A model generated the notes under the pieces. It made no database searches and had not been told where the DNA came from. It was given only the letters and a program-made list of their open reading frames with translations. The position numbers were made by a program, and so were the translations under genes. From Bondarzewia mesenterica (Eukaryota; Basidiomycota; Agaricomycetes; Russulales; Bondarzewiaceae), in contig SGPL01000013.1 of the NCBI GenBank assembly GCA_004802705.1, forward strand, positions 1 to 64,000: a stretch of DNA of 64,000 nt. The letters run 5' to 3'. This document shows, piece after piece, positions 12,301 through 22,637 of the stretch. How positions within the stretch are numbered: position 1 is the first letter of the stretch; each line of letters opens with the position of its first letter.

Positions 12301-13782
12301 TTATGCCTTCCAATGAGTAGAACGCTTGTGCAACTGCAGAGCACTGATCAAGCCCCGAGCGAAAGCGTCGGNCAGCGCGGCGCCCCGCGGCGTGTCGAAA
12401 CGGTATCTTAGACAGTCTCGTTGTTTGGGGGAAAGACTTGTCAGCGAGGTGGGGCACGGATCGATGCCCTTTGAAGGGACTGAAGATGACAGAGGNANGT
12501 AGGCGATACCGTTGGGCGGNAGGAGCTTGCGGAGGATGCGGTCGTGCAGGTAGACTATGGAAACAANCAGAGTCAGATTGAAGGCGGTGCGGCAAAGCGT
12601 CAAGTTACCTTGGATGTTGTAGTATAAGCTCCAGGGATCGCAGGCGGAGTCCATCAAAGTAAGGAGCTCGTGNGTTGATTGCGCCTCTGGCGCGGTGGCC
12701 GGAGCAGAGGAGGTGTGACAGGTTGAGGGGAGGTACCAGCTGCCATGCCAGATGACAGGTTTTCGTCCGATGATGGCGGGGAAGTCGACATGCGCGTGCA
12801 GGTCGTACAAGAGCGAGAGCACNGAAGGCAGGAAGACCGAGAGTGTCGTGTGCAGCGCGGCATGGGCNACNTTTTCCGAGTCGCTTGAGCTTTGAGAGCT
12901 TGATTCTGGCAGCGTGAGGGCGAGCAGAGGNGCGAACAGATGAGACAAGAGTNCNGNGTTGCGTTCTTCGGCTANATGNAGGTCGTCGAGCCAGGTTAGN
13001 TTTGCGGCGGGNGCTGTGTGGCTCCAGGCGGGCGCTGGGAGTGGTGCACGGCTCATGACCACGACGCCTGCCTTGGAGACGGGTCCTACCCANCGACTAT
13101 CAGTAATGCGGACGCCCGTTCGCGNGTCGANTACAGGTACACGAAAATGAAGGTCAGAGGNGGANGGGGANGGGTACAGCGTGTGTGAGGGTATGTAGCG
13201 CANGAGAGAGGAGTTNGTGGACCCGATGTTTTCGGGTCTCAAAGAACGCGAGCTATGGGGAGCTGAAGATGATATGTTCGNTCCATCAGTCGCCGGGGAA
13301 CAAAGTGGATGGAAGAAGCAGGCAGAAGATCCAGAGCAAGTACCAGGTGATGATGTTGGAACAGGCCTCAGAATGTCCAGAAGGTAGTCATGGAGGTGAT
13401 ATGTAGATTCCGGACCGANGAGATATAGGGCCTTGCGGCGAAGTAGCTCGCAGAGAGACGTCCGCACGTTGTCAGGAGCGGTGCGGTGCCCCTCGTCGTT
13501 GTTCGCATACACAGAATCCGAGACAAGATGACCAGATTGTTGATGCCTCAAAGCAATGTCCAGCGCATCGTCTANGACTTGGTCTATGCGCATGGCGAAA
13601 GGCTTGAGGTGAGTATGCATCGAACTGCGTACCGAAGAGACATCTGATCCGAAGAGGTTTCCAGGTTGCCCTTGGAAGATGATGATTTTGACCAAGAAAA
13701 TGAAAATGAAGACGGTAGAGATTCTCAAAAATGTGCGTTTGGGTCGGCGCAGAAGAGTTTTATGAAGTTGGAGAAGAGACAT
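12301..13782 (-). CDS. Type II membrane protein, fungal PC-esterase/TBL-like
   Basis: Two exons on the minus strand, 13782-12609 and 12554-12301, giving 475 residues. The 54-bp intron is a multiple of three and contains no stop; splicing yields YYNIQVYLHDRIL. The N-terminus is short, basic and cytosolic-like (KTLLRRPKRTFLR), followed by a single membrane anchor (STVFIFIFLVKIIIF), so the bulk should face the Golgi or secretory lumen. Later segments (LCELLRRKALYL, a GPESTYHLHDYLLD segment, VIWHGSWYLPS, DPWSLYYNIQ) match what I know of fungal proteins with a PC-esterase or trichome-birefringence-like fold, possibly glycan O-acetylation. The canonical GDS is replaced by GPES, so activity is uncertain. 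Many N calls lie between 12,370 and 13,600. Confidence 0.65.
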   Translation of the reverse strand: MSLLQLHKTLLRRPKRTFLRISTVFIFIFLVKIIIFQGQPGNLFGSDVSSVRSSMHTHLKPFAMRIDQVXDDALDIALRHQQSGHLVSDSVYANNDEGHRTAPDNVRTSLCELLRRKALYLXGPESTYHLHDYLLDILRPVPTSSPGTCSGSSACFFHPLCSPATDGXNISSSAPHSSRSLRPENIGSXNSSLXRYIPSHTLYXSXSXSDLHFRVPVXDXRTGVRITDSXWVGPVSKAGVVVMSRAPLPAPAWSHTXPAAXLTWLDDXHXAEERNXXLLSHLFXPLLALTLPESSSQSSSDSEXXAHAALHTTLSVFLPXVLSLLYDLHAHVDFPAIIGRKPVIWHGSWYLPSTCHTSSAPATAPEAQSXHELLTLMDSACDPWSLYYNIQGNLTLCRTAFNLTLXVSIVYLHDRILRKLXPPNGIAYXPLSSSVPSKGIDPCPTSLTSLSPKQRDCLRYRFDTPRGAALXDAFARGLISALQLHKRSTHWKA

Positions 13783-14391
13783 NGTCGGAATCAAGAAACT
13801 ATTCAGCGTGTCTNATTAACGGTTTACTACGAGATCTGTCAATGACATCATCGCGCCANAAGGCNCAAAATCTGAAAGAATATATTNCTCTTAGATTTCC
13901 AGNCGCTTGAACTGAACATTGAACGACCCTACGAGCATGCACAATCGGGCAGATATTAGCGACCATCGGATAAATACCCCTCCTGCAGCGAAAAAGCCGC
14001 TGCTNTATTCCTGTATATGTATATATGCGGATTTATACTGTAAATGTATATTCGTGCGTGCGTGAACCAATACCNAGTATGCAGCTCGAGGCAGCAGATG
14101 GCGGGTTCGTTCGAGAAGTCGAGGTTAAAGAAGGTGACGNGAGAGGGCCATAAGTACAAACACACGTAACATNACGGAAACGGCNGACCAAAGTAGCAAA
14201 TGAGCAAACCAGCGAGCGCAATAGCGCGCGACCCAGGAGCAAAAAGAAGCAGACCGTAGACGACAAAGACGAGGCCAACCTNAAAAAACGAGACCGGGCA
14301 CCAAAAAANTAACAGCTTTACACGAGAGGGCGGGAGGAGTGATGTACAGAGTGGAAGAAAAGGATGGCGAGATGGAATACAGGGTGCGGGA
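13783..14391. other. Spacer between two minus-strand genes
   Basis: Contains the promoter of the PC-esterase-like gene and the 3' UTR of noxR. It has several N calls and no supported gene. Confidence 0.5.
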
Positions 14392-17054
14392 TTACACTCG
14401 CACGCACCAGACTTCGAGGCGGCCCTCAGGTTTGCCCTTGGCGCTCTCACGGGCGGTCTCGATCGCGAGCTCGTAGTCCGACTCGTCGCGCAGCGTCACT
14501 TTGCCGCCGTCTTCGTCTTTGAACCTGCGCGCGAGGGCGGTCAGCACGCGAGCGTTCAGAGAGGGCGCGGGGGTAATGAAAGGAGGGGTTATGGGCAGGC
14601 GAGGGTTATGAAAAAAGGGGAGGGGGGTAGGATGAGGGAAAAGTGGACTTACTTGAGCGCCATCTCGCGCGGCGTGAAGTCAAACTTGTCCGCGACACGG
14701 CGCATAAATTCGTTGAATGGCAACGTAGGGTCGAGAGCCATCCCACGCACGTCATCCTCGAAATGAATCTGTCATCACCGGATCAATCATGCACATGAGC
14801 CTAAATCCCATGGCCTGGCGAGTAACAAGAGACCGAGGGGAAGAGACGCACCTTGACGCGGATCTTGACGAGCTCAAACACCTCGTCCCACTCACCACTA
14901 CCGGTAACATAGCCTTCCTCCTCCTCCTCATACGGACTCGGCGGGACCACCGTCCGCCGCGTGCCCCTCCGTCGCAACGTACCGCTGCGGCTCGCAGCGC
15001 CGCCATAGGACGAAGGCGCGCGCGACGGCGGGGACGCCGCTGGGTTNGCATTCGTCCGTGCCCACGCCGCGACNCGGTCTCCACCCCCTGCACCCACACC
15101 TGCTGAGCGTACCGGCGGCATCGCNGGCGTCGGGGCGGGGTCTGCGTATGCGTCGATGTAGGAGTCGTAAAACTCCGTCATACGCGCTGATGGTCCTTGC
15201 GGCGACTCTGATGGCGTCACATCGTCAGCGGGTGTGCGGGAGGGACAAGAACGATGTGGATGGGATAGGACATACTTTTCGGAGGCAGGGGTCCGCGCTC
15301 ATCCTCCATCCCCTGTGTGGGCCCGACAGGCTTGCGGACGCTGAGTCCACGCGTCATTGGGGAGGGCATGCCCATACCACGCGGCGTAACGGTGATGGTC
15401 GTCGCGCTACGCGACAAACCGCCCGGACTCGGGATGCCGGGTGCGGGAGAAGAGATAGAGGAGCGGGGGACGACGTTCAGCGTTGTCTTGGAACGTTGGA
15501 GGGATGGCTCTTCGTCTGGCTCTGATCGCAGCAACAGGGAGTCGTTAGTATCAGTTTACCAATTCGATAGAGTGAGGGAAGGATGGTGAGACATACTGGG
15601 GGACGCGGGGGGCGGGGGCAGTGGCGCTCCGTTGAGAGAGGGGATAGTGGAGTCGAGGTAAGTGTTGCTTGGGGTAATGCCTTGCTTGAGGCGCGTGACG
15701 CCGGTGAATGTCGTGTAAGCCTCTGAGGTGTCTTCTGCCGCAACGAGTTTCTAAATTCCGGAAATGAATTTATGCGTAGAAAGGAGGAGACCGCGTGTCA
15801 GCAGAGAAGATTGAAAAAAAGGGGAGGGAACGTACAGCCTTGCCCAAAAAGTCGCGCGTCTTGGCATTCCTGAGCTTGTTCTCGGACGGGCGGTACAACA
15901 CGCCGACAGGCTGAAACAGACGTCAGCGCGTAAATAAAAGCCAGGAATAAGTGAAGATATGAGATCAGAGACGCACAATGGAGAAGACGGTGTAACCCTC
16001 TCCGCGGTCGCGGATGGCCTCGTCGATGACGTTGTGCTCGTCCGTCGACTTCTGGCGCGCGGCATCCTCGAGCTCGACCATGCCCTCCTGCAGTCGGCCG
16101 AGGTAGATCAGTGACAGGCCTGCGCAGGAGATTGTCAGCGAACGGGTATTCAGGGGATATTTGTGGTTTTGATTATCTTGGCGCACCTTTGTTAAAGAGA
16201 ACCTCCGAGGCATAGAGAGTGAATGCAAGGCCGAGCTGGGTGTAGTTACTGCAGGACGGGCGCGTAAGGGGGCCATCGGATCAAGAGATCAAAATCAGTG
16301 GGAGTTCCATCACCACCATCAAGCACGGGCGGCAAACGCAAATGAAACGCATGGGGGTCAATTGGGGAAAACGCGGGAGAGTGAGTGAGCGCGAGAGGCA
16401 GGAGGAGGAGAGGGTGAACGTACATGGATTGGTTGCCGCGGAGGTAAAGGAGCGCTTCTTCGAAGTCCTTGGCGGCCAGGTCGTACCTGCCCAGCAGAAA
16501 GTTGGACACACCGCATTGGAAGTACCTGTACGTCGCAATTTTCCCGTATGAATGAATGATAGATGAATGGTGGAAGGACAAAGAGTGGAAATGGAGAAGG
16601 AAAGGGCGGGGAGAGGGCCAGATCAGGGGGTGAGACAGGATTGGAATAAGGATAGACGGATGGGGAAGGAGTGGGAGAGGGAGGGGTTGTCAAGGCGAAA
16701 TCGCGCTCAATTTGCTGCGCATGAAAGGGACTGGAGCTGGATATGGAGGTGGGGAGAAAGACGTACGCGACGGCGAGGTACTGATCGAGGCCAGTAGCGG
16801 CGATGAACTGCTCTACGGCGGCCTCATGCTCACCTAGGGTGGCGTAGATGAGGCCCATATTAGTGAGGATCTTGGATGAGTCTGCGATGCGCTGTGCGGG
16901 AGACAAGACAGAGGAGGTGAGCTGAAGGGAGCAGAGGGGGAGATGGAGGGAGGGGAGGGCGCACGGAGAAAAGGTCGAGAGACTTTTCAAAGTCCTCTTC
17001 TTCATAGGCCTTGAGGGCAGCGGCCCAGGTTTCGAGTTCGGCTTTAAGAGACAT
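14392..17054 (-). CDS. noxR: NADPH oxidase regulator NoxR (p67phox-like)
   Basis: Eleven exons: 17054-16965, 16891-16767, 16525-16424, 16248-16187, 16119-15977, 15910-15836, 15750-15597, 15521-15276, 15207-14852, 14768-14653 and 14524-14392; 533 residues, all phases agree. The N-terminal half is a TPR domain (LETWAAALKAYEEEDFEKSL, ILTNMGLIYATLGEHEAAVE, YFQCGVSNFLLGRYDLAAKD, GLSLIYLGRLQEGMVELEDA) that binds Rac. A Pro/Ser-rich linker follows, then a C-terminal PB1 domain with the OPCA-type motif FKDEDGGKVTLRDESDYELA. NoxR activates NoxA/NoxB at the plasma membrane to produce superoxide during hyphal tip growth and development. No SH3 domain is seen, as usual for fungal NoxR. N calls around 15,050-15,125 affect the linker only. 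A related fragment lies inside the nearby transposon. Confidence 0.93.
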
Positions 17055-18780
17055 GGTGGTCGTGGGTGTGCGGCTTTATGTACTAGGTTGCTAGTGGTCG
17101 TTGAGTGTATAGGTACTTGAAGTTCGTGGAGGAGGCTTGTGGCGTTCCTGACGCTGAAAGGATGTGATCCGTCTAGGATTATGGGGTAGAAGTGTAAGAG
17201 TAAAATCTAAGGGGGAGTGAATAAGAAAGACGAAAGAGGGCGTCGAGCCTGCGAAAGCCTGAGAGAAAGGAGAAAGAAAGCGAAGGAGGAGTGAGGAGGA
17301 AAGAGGGAAGAAGAGAGCGTACCCGGATGTGGCTGGTTGCGAGGCGGTGAGGATTTTGAAGGATCCAGCCAGGTCTTACTTGGGCGTCGAGGCTACTGCA
17401 ACAGGAGTGACCATCAAACGTCGACGTCTCGCGACAGGATTCTCCCATCTTTTTATCAGTCCTCGCATTTGACTTTACGGACGTGTATTGCCTCCCGAGC
17501 GGCCAGCCCAACCCAGACTCGTTTTCCTTGAGCCCCGGTCACCGGTACCACCCGCTAATTGCCTCTTGCTTCCAATCTCCCCGACCTCTCTCTCCCATTC
17601 TCACGTCCTCCGACCCTCTCTACAAGTACACACGCCATTGTTATCTACTGACCTGTGTTTTATAGCCCGCAGTCCAACGCGTGCCGCAGTCGTCCCAAGT
17701 CGGGGTTGTCTTGACGACATCAGCCGTTGTCTCTGTCGGACCACCGATCGAGCCCATAGATCCTGGTTTGGCATGCTTGCGACATTCGACGGCAGAAGGA
17801 TTTCGAACTTTTGCCTTTACCTTGTCCATATCTAGGCGAGACGCCTGGTAACAAGGCTCATGACGTGTGGTTTGTTCATGCCAGACTCGTGTCTCAGCAA
17901 TCCACATACAGCCGTCCCGTCACTACGAAATGATGAAGCGTCTCTCACACCTCCTCGGTGCAGCACTCGACGCCGCGTGGACCCCTCTATCGACGACGAC
18001 CGACTACATTACAATTCACAGCCACGTCGGTATTTGGCGTCCCGACTCCCACCCACCATCCTCCTCTCCATACAGCCTTCACTCGCACCTGCTTTGTTTC
18101 GCACGGGCAGGCGACCCCTCGTTTGTACGTTCCTTGCATTTTTTTTCATGACTGGAGGCTCATATGCAAGTACGTATCGGCGAATGAGTCAATGCCTCCT
18201 GCCTCTGCTCCTAGAGGTGCTTGCTCACTAAAAATGCGCATCTGCTCCGTATATAACTCTTTCCGGTGATGTTCATAGTGCGCACATCTACCTACCCCTG
18301 CGACTGCGGCGGCACCGTGGTGCACTAATCCTGGAACTGCGCGCTATGTGTCCGCCCCTGCTGCGCGCGCGCCCTCCCTTGTTTCTAATTTTATCCGGTT
18401 TCTCTCTTTACTTATTTATTCATCAGCACAGCGGAAGCCGTCACAGTGGGTGGCCACATTCATGGTTGCTTAGCTCGTCACGGCCAAGCAAAAGTCCTAG
18501 TGCTTTGCCCGCACCTACTGTTGTACATGTTTCAGCACGCTATGTGTAAGAGAGACCTTACGGCACATGCAGTTGAATATCTAGCAGATACAATGTCTCA
18601 GTCTTGTGCACGCCTCGCGTGAACAAGAGTTACAATTCCTGTTTTAAGGAATCGTTCTTTCCAAGGACTTTTACGCTTGAGAATCCATGCACAGGAAATA
18701 TGTTCCCACGGTCAAAGGTAGCTATTGCTACTACAATTGCTACTACTATTACAAGTAATTGCAAGAGTTGGAGCTTGAAG
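17055..18780. other. noxR upstream region and transposon flank
   Basis: About 1.7 kb without a supported gene. The first few hundred bases should be the noxR promoter. Short ORFs on both strands at 17,480-18,270 lack recognisable motifs or plausible splice structure. Near the right end a short trinucleotide-like run (gctattgctactacaattg) precedes the transposon end at 18,781. Confidence 0.5.
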
Positions 18781-18861
18781 CACTGCGTTTCACGATAAAA
18801 TTACTACACGGCGTGATCTCTCCGTGGTTAGCAAATCACACCGAAATCACACAGAAATCAT
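18781..18861 (+). repeat. Left terminal inverted repeat of the transposon
   Basis: Aligned by hand to the reverse complement of 28575-28655: 76 of 81 positions match, and the first 48 are identical. The inner half contains two short repeats of the type CGAAATCACAC and AGAAATCA that may bind the transposase. Confidence 0.95.
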
Positions 18862-19152
18862 TCCTACAGATCACGCTCATGCATGTTTTCGTGCTGATCC
18901 ACTGATCCTCCTCACATCATCCACAGATCATTTGTGGGCTCTCAGTCCTCGAAAACCTTTTTCATTCATTTTCTCAATCTGTACTTACCAACACAAACTC
19001 TGTATTTACAAACGTGAATTAATATCCATTCCCGACTTGTCCATTTTACGGCCGAGCCCTATATTGTTTTCTGACTTGTGCATTTTTCTCTCTCGCGCGC
19101 CCTTCACTGCATCTCACCTCACCACAACCTCACCATCGCATACACTCTCATC

Positions 19153-19484
19153 ATGAATACTCTGGCCCCCTGCACTGCCAATCATGCCACCGTCACAGTA
19201 TCTGGCAATCTGGAGATCTCCCAGATTGTCGTGATACCAAAGATGCCCGGGCCCGTGGTGAGCCAGCCGTCTCGTCTAGATCTCTTATGTATTGTGAAAA
19301 TGAGCTTACTGATTTTTTTTTAAATAGACTTTAACCTTCGTGCAGACAGAGCACTTGCTTGCAGATGCCGGCCCACTCTTGGAAGTGTCTGAAGTACCTT
19401 GGGAGCACAAGTTAATCAAGCAAGAGCCAGATCTATCTGGTGGCAGCACCGAGTCTCTCACTTTTAGTGTGACGGCTGCACCTG
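19153..19484 (+). CDS. Small unknown reading frame at the left end of the transposon
   Basis: Two exons can be read: 19153-19257 and 19328-19484, in phase, with a GT-AG intron of 70 bp. The peptide starts MNTLAPCTANHATVTVSGN and continues as TLTFVQTEHLLADAGPLLE, acidic toward the end. A donor (GGTGAGT) follows at 19485, so more exons may exist. A candidate acceptor just before 20,966 would add an acidic segment (DEDDEVEVKGAGNQDSDKD). I recognise no domain. It begins about 290 bp inside the terminal repeat, a usual place for a transposon-encoded gene. The call is tentative. Confidence 0.35.
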
Positions 19485-20940
19485 GTGAGTTCTTGTCCCA
19501 TCTCTGGTGCTACCTCTTCAATGATTCTGATCAGCGGCAGCACTTCCACGTCTGGGAAATTCTTCTGCAGAAAACCAAGGGACAATATCGAAGATTCTGA
19601 ATGGCCGTGTGCCTTCAGATAACTTCACGAATACAACGACAAGATAATATCCCCATGTGGGATATCAAAGAATAAGAATGCACTAGGCTTAGTCTCAAAG
19701 TCTTGTAACTCCTGGTACAAGCAAATTGAAGACAGCTTAGATCGAGGATGAATTCGTTATGCTAGAGATTAAAGAATAATTCTATTCAGCTGCTAGCAGG
19801 TACTAATCAGTCAGATAAAGTCAGCTAGCAAGGTAATACTAAGGTCAGTAGACACTTTTGTATTGCACTTGTAACTATAAATAAAGGGACAACAAAAGCT
19901 TGGAAAGCTTGAGTTGAAATGGGCACAGAAGAATGGGGGGTAAGATAGATGGAAGAAGAGTGGGTCTAAGAGTGGATACTGAAAAGGTGGTCCCTGCTCC
20001 CTCTTTTATAGACCTCTGAGGGGGCAGTGTATGTACAATTAGTGGCAAACAAATGGGACCTTAATAATGCCCCATATAGCCAAAATGAATAGAGAATAAG
20101 GCTGAAACACCAGGTGAGTCAGTATGACTCTTGCAGCTCCACCAGGCTGTGCATGGCTATGCTGAAACCAATTACACCTGTAATAGGTTTCAAGTGGATG
20201 GCTGTGCAAGGCCAAGGCTGAGTATCCACTGCTCTGGAAGAATGGAGAGTCTGCATTCTCTGTAGTCCATGAACTCGGTCTTTAGATTTAGACTGAGCCA
20301 ATTCTAAGTTCCTTGGTCCAAGACCTCAGATTTTCCGAATTCTTTGGCTATAAGTCCTTCATATGGATGATGATGGACTTATTGCCTCTGAATTCTGGAC
20401 ACGCAGAGTATACCAACCTTTAGAATTAAAAGGCAAAAAGTATCATACTAGGCAGAATAAAGCGAAACAGTTAGTTTACCGGCTTCAACCTTCAAGTATT
20501 TGTGTATGATACTTTGTGGCTTCGGCCAGCTTACTTATGCTTCCATAATTAGGGGGCACTAAATACTGTTCCTTTGTCTAAAACATATTGTATGAGAAAA
20601 GAATGCATCAAGAGAAACAACTGAGTGGGGGGGGGGTCTAAGCGAACTTCTGCAGGTAAAGACTAATATGATAGGAGGCGGCGATAAAAAGCAGAAGGTA
20701 TTTCCATCATTATGCTTCTTGTAAAGGATATGAAACAAGACAATCAAGAAAACAAAAGGTGCATACAAATTAGTGAGCACGAGGGAGTCCAAGAAGTGAG
20801 TCACGAAAAACAAGAACAGCGAAATTCATAGCAAAATAGCAGGCAATCGGCAGCATTCGTAATAAGAAGAAAAGCAAACAAGAAAGACAAATATACCATA
20901 CTATACATCAGAGTGTCCCCCTAGCCCATTCCTGACACCT
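19485..20940. other. AT-rich internal transposon DNA with an inverted repeat
   Basis: No coding capacity is seen. TATA-like stretches occur at about 19,877 and 20,011. A 12-bp perfect inverted repeat, AAAGTATCATAC (20437-20448) and GTATGATACTTT (20503-20514), encloses 54 bp. It may be an intron of the preceding frame or a decayed nested insertion. I could not fix element ends. Confidence 0.4.
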
Positions 20941-20949
20941 TACCTAGCT

Positions 20950-21430
20950 TATCCGTCTCATCGCAGATGAGGACGATGAAGTCGAGGTGAAAGGGGCTGG
21001 CAATCAGGATAGCGATAAGGATCTGATCATGATCATATGCAATTGCTACTTACTGAGTCTACATGCCCTCTTACACTTTCTCCCTCACAGCTTCACCTCT
21101 CTTTTCATCTGCTCGACCTTGACGAACACCTCGATGCACTGGATCAAAGAAGGCCATGACTTGTTGAAAGGTGTGCGTGGGTCAGAAGGGTGAGGTGAGG
21201 TTTGAGGCTGGCACCCAGAGCAGACCGGGGCTGTGCTCATTGTATATGAAGAAGAGACGGAATTGTTCATTGCGGAGGAGTAGAGTCCGAACTGAAAAAG
21301 TGGATAGACGAGATGCACGTAGGTAAGATTCAACGACTAGGGTCGAGTTGGGGAAGATGATGAATGAGCAGTCGTATATGAGTCAAAACGGGAGGATTTG
21401 ATGGTTCGGCTGGGCCGAAGAATTCGAGGA
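20950..21430 (-). pseudogene. PB1/NoxR-like gene fragment inside the transposon
   Basis: On the minus strand the frame around 21,205-21,085 reads DPRTPFNKS, then IEVFVKVEQMKREVKL, directly followed by a GTGAGG donor. After an acceptor near 20,997, a segment VLICDETDKL can be read. NoxR has DPTLPFNEFM, then PREMALK, an intron at the same point, then VTLRDESDYEL. Further upstream, GTTTTGACTCATAT (about 21,395-21,370) resembles the NoxR GTTTTACGACTCCTACAT stretch. The order, spacing and intron position therefore match the C-terminal PB1 part of noxR, whose intact copy lies on the same strand about 4 kb away. Several frame breaks are needed, so this is a decayed copy or captured fragment. A chance resemblance, or a transposon gene of unknown type, is the alternative. 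Confidence 0.4.
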
Positions 21431-22637
21431 GGAAGGAGGACTGAGAGGACGAACCATGAGCGAAGATTTCACAGAAAATCGGGAAGATGGGGGCAGAGAT
21501 CACGGGACAGGAGTAGCAGGCTGAGTGACGTAGAGGACAAAAGGAGGTGGTTCAGGCAGAGGTAGGAATGATTGAGGCATTGGAGGAGTGGGGTGTGTAA
21601 TGGACATGTGGAGGATGAGGACAAGGGATGCTGCGCTTGCCTGGCTTTTATGCCACCATGCTTGTGCACGTCTCCTCCCTTATTCTCCTGATTTCCTTTA
21701 CTGTTCCATTCCTTGTGCCTTGTCTTTCTGGTTTTCATTCCTCTAATGCTGAATAATCACCACGTCTAGCCATTTGCTTCCTTCTGATCTTCTTTCTTAA
21801 TCACCATCTTCCTTGTCACCACCTCAGAATTACCCGTTTGGAACCCATTTTGATTAACCCATGATTGCGGCTCCTTGCTCAAGATCCGCTCTTACCGGTC
21901 TTTTGTCGTTATGAGCATCATGCCGTTGTAATAGGTTCTGAACAATTTCGGGGCGTGACACCGCTTCAACTTCTGGCTCTGAGATCAAGGGCTCCGAGAC
22001 CAAGTTGTTGCACGGCTCTTCGGGCACTAGAGGGATGTACTTCGATGATGACTTCAATCTTATTTTGCCACCTCCACTTTACAGAAGGCATCATTATCAT
22101 ACTAGTCTGGCTATTCAGGATGACACCGAAGGAGCTGAGGATGCTTCTTGACCTTTGTATTCTGCTGTAACTGCAATTAGTTCTCTTGGGCTTTTCTTTG
22201 TACCGTCTTTGCTTGTCTCGCTGCAGTCTCGCTTGCTACATGTCCAATATAAAACTTCTCGCTCATACTTCTGATGACTGAGCATGAGCACAATGCTCTC
22301 TTTGAATGTACAATTTTTTTTCTCAGTATCTTGACCTAAGTATATCTTGACTTAACAAAAATGAGTACGTCAGCAACTCGACACTTCTACTTTGCACTAT
22401 ATTTATGCATGCTCGATTTCTATATTTCTGTGAGCACAACTTTTATTCTTTCGGCCTATGGAGGTAAGTTTCTTTTCAATGACCAGTGCGAATGTTCACT
22501 CTATTACACAGCTATCCATTAATTCAAAATTCCTTGTGTGCACATGCTCGCGCTGCACGCTTGCACCCGAGGGATTCCGATATTAAAGCCGGCAGACACG
22601 GGGAAGACATCTGGAGAATGACAGACTGTCCGCACAT
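21431..22637. other. Internal transposon DNA upstream of the transposase
   Basis: Minus-strand Pro/Ser-rich codons at 21,470-21,740 may extend the PB1-like fragment, but stops interrupt them. From about 22,170 the sequence is AT-rich and likely holds the transposase promoter and 5' end. No start codon could be fixed. Confidence 0.4.

Noticed and set aside
17641..17907. 88-residue minus-strand frame upstream of noxR
   Set aside because: No motif, no homologue recognised, no supporting splice or start context.
19600..20600. Possible solo LTR inside the transposon
   Set aside because: TATA-like motifs are present, but no TG/CA ends with flanking duplication could be found.
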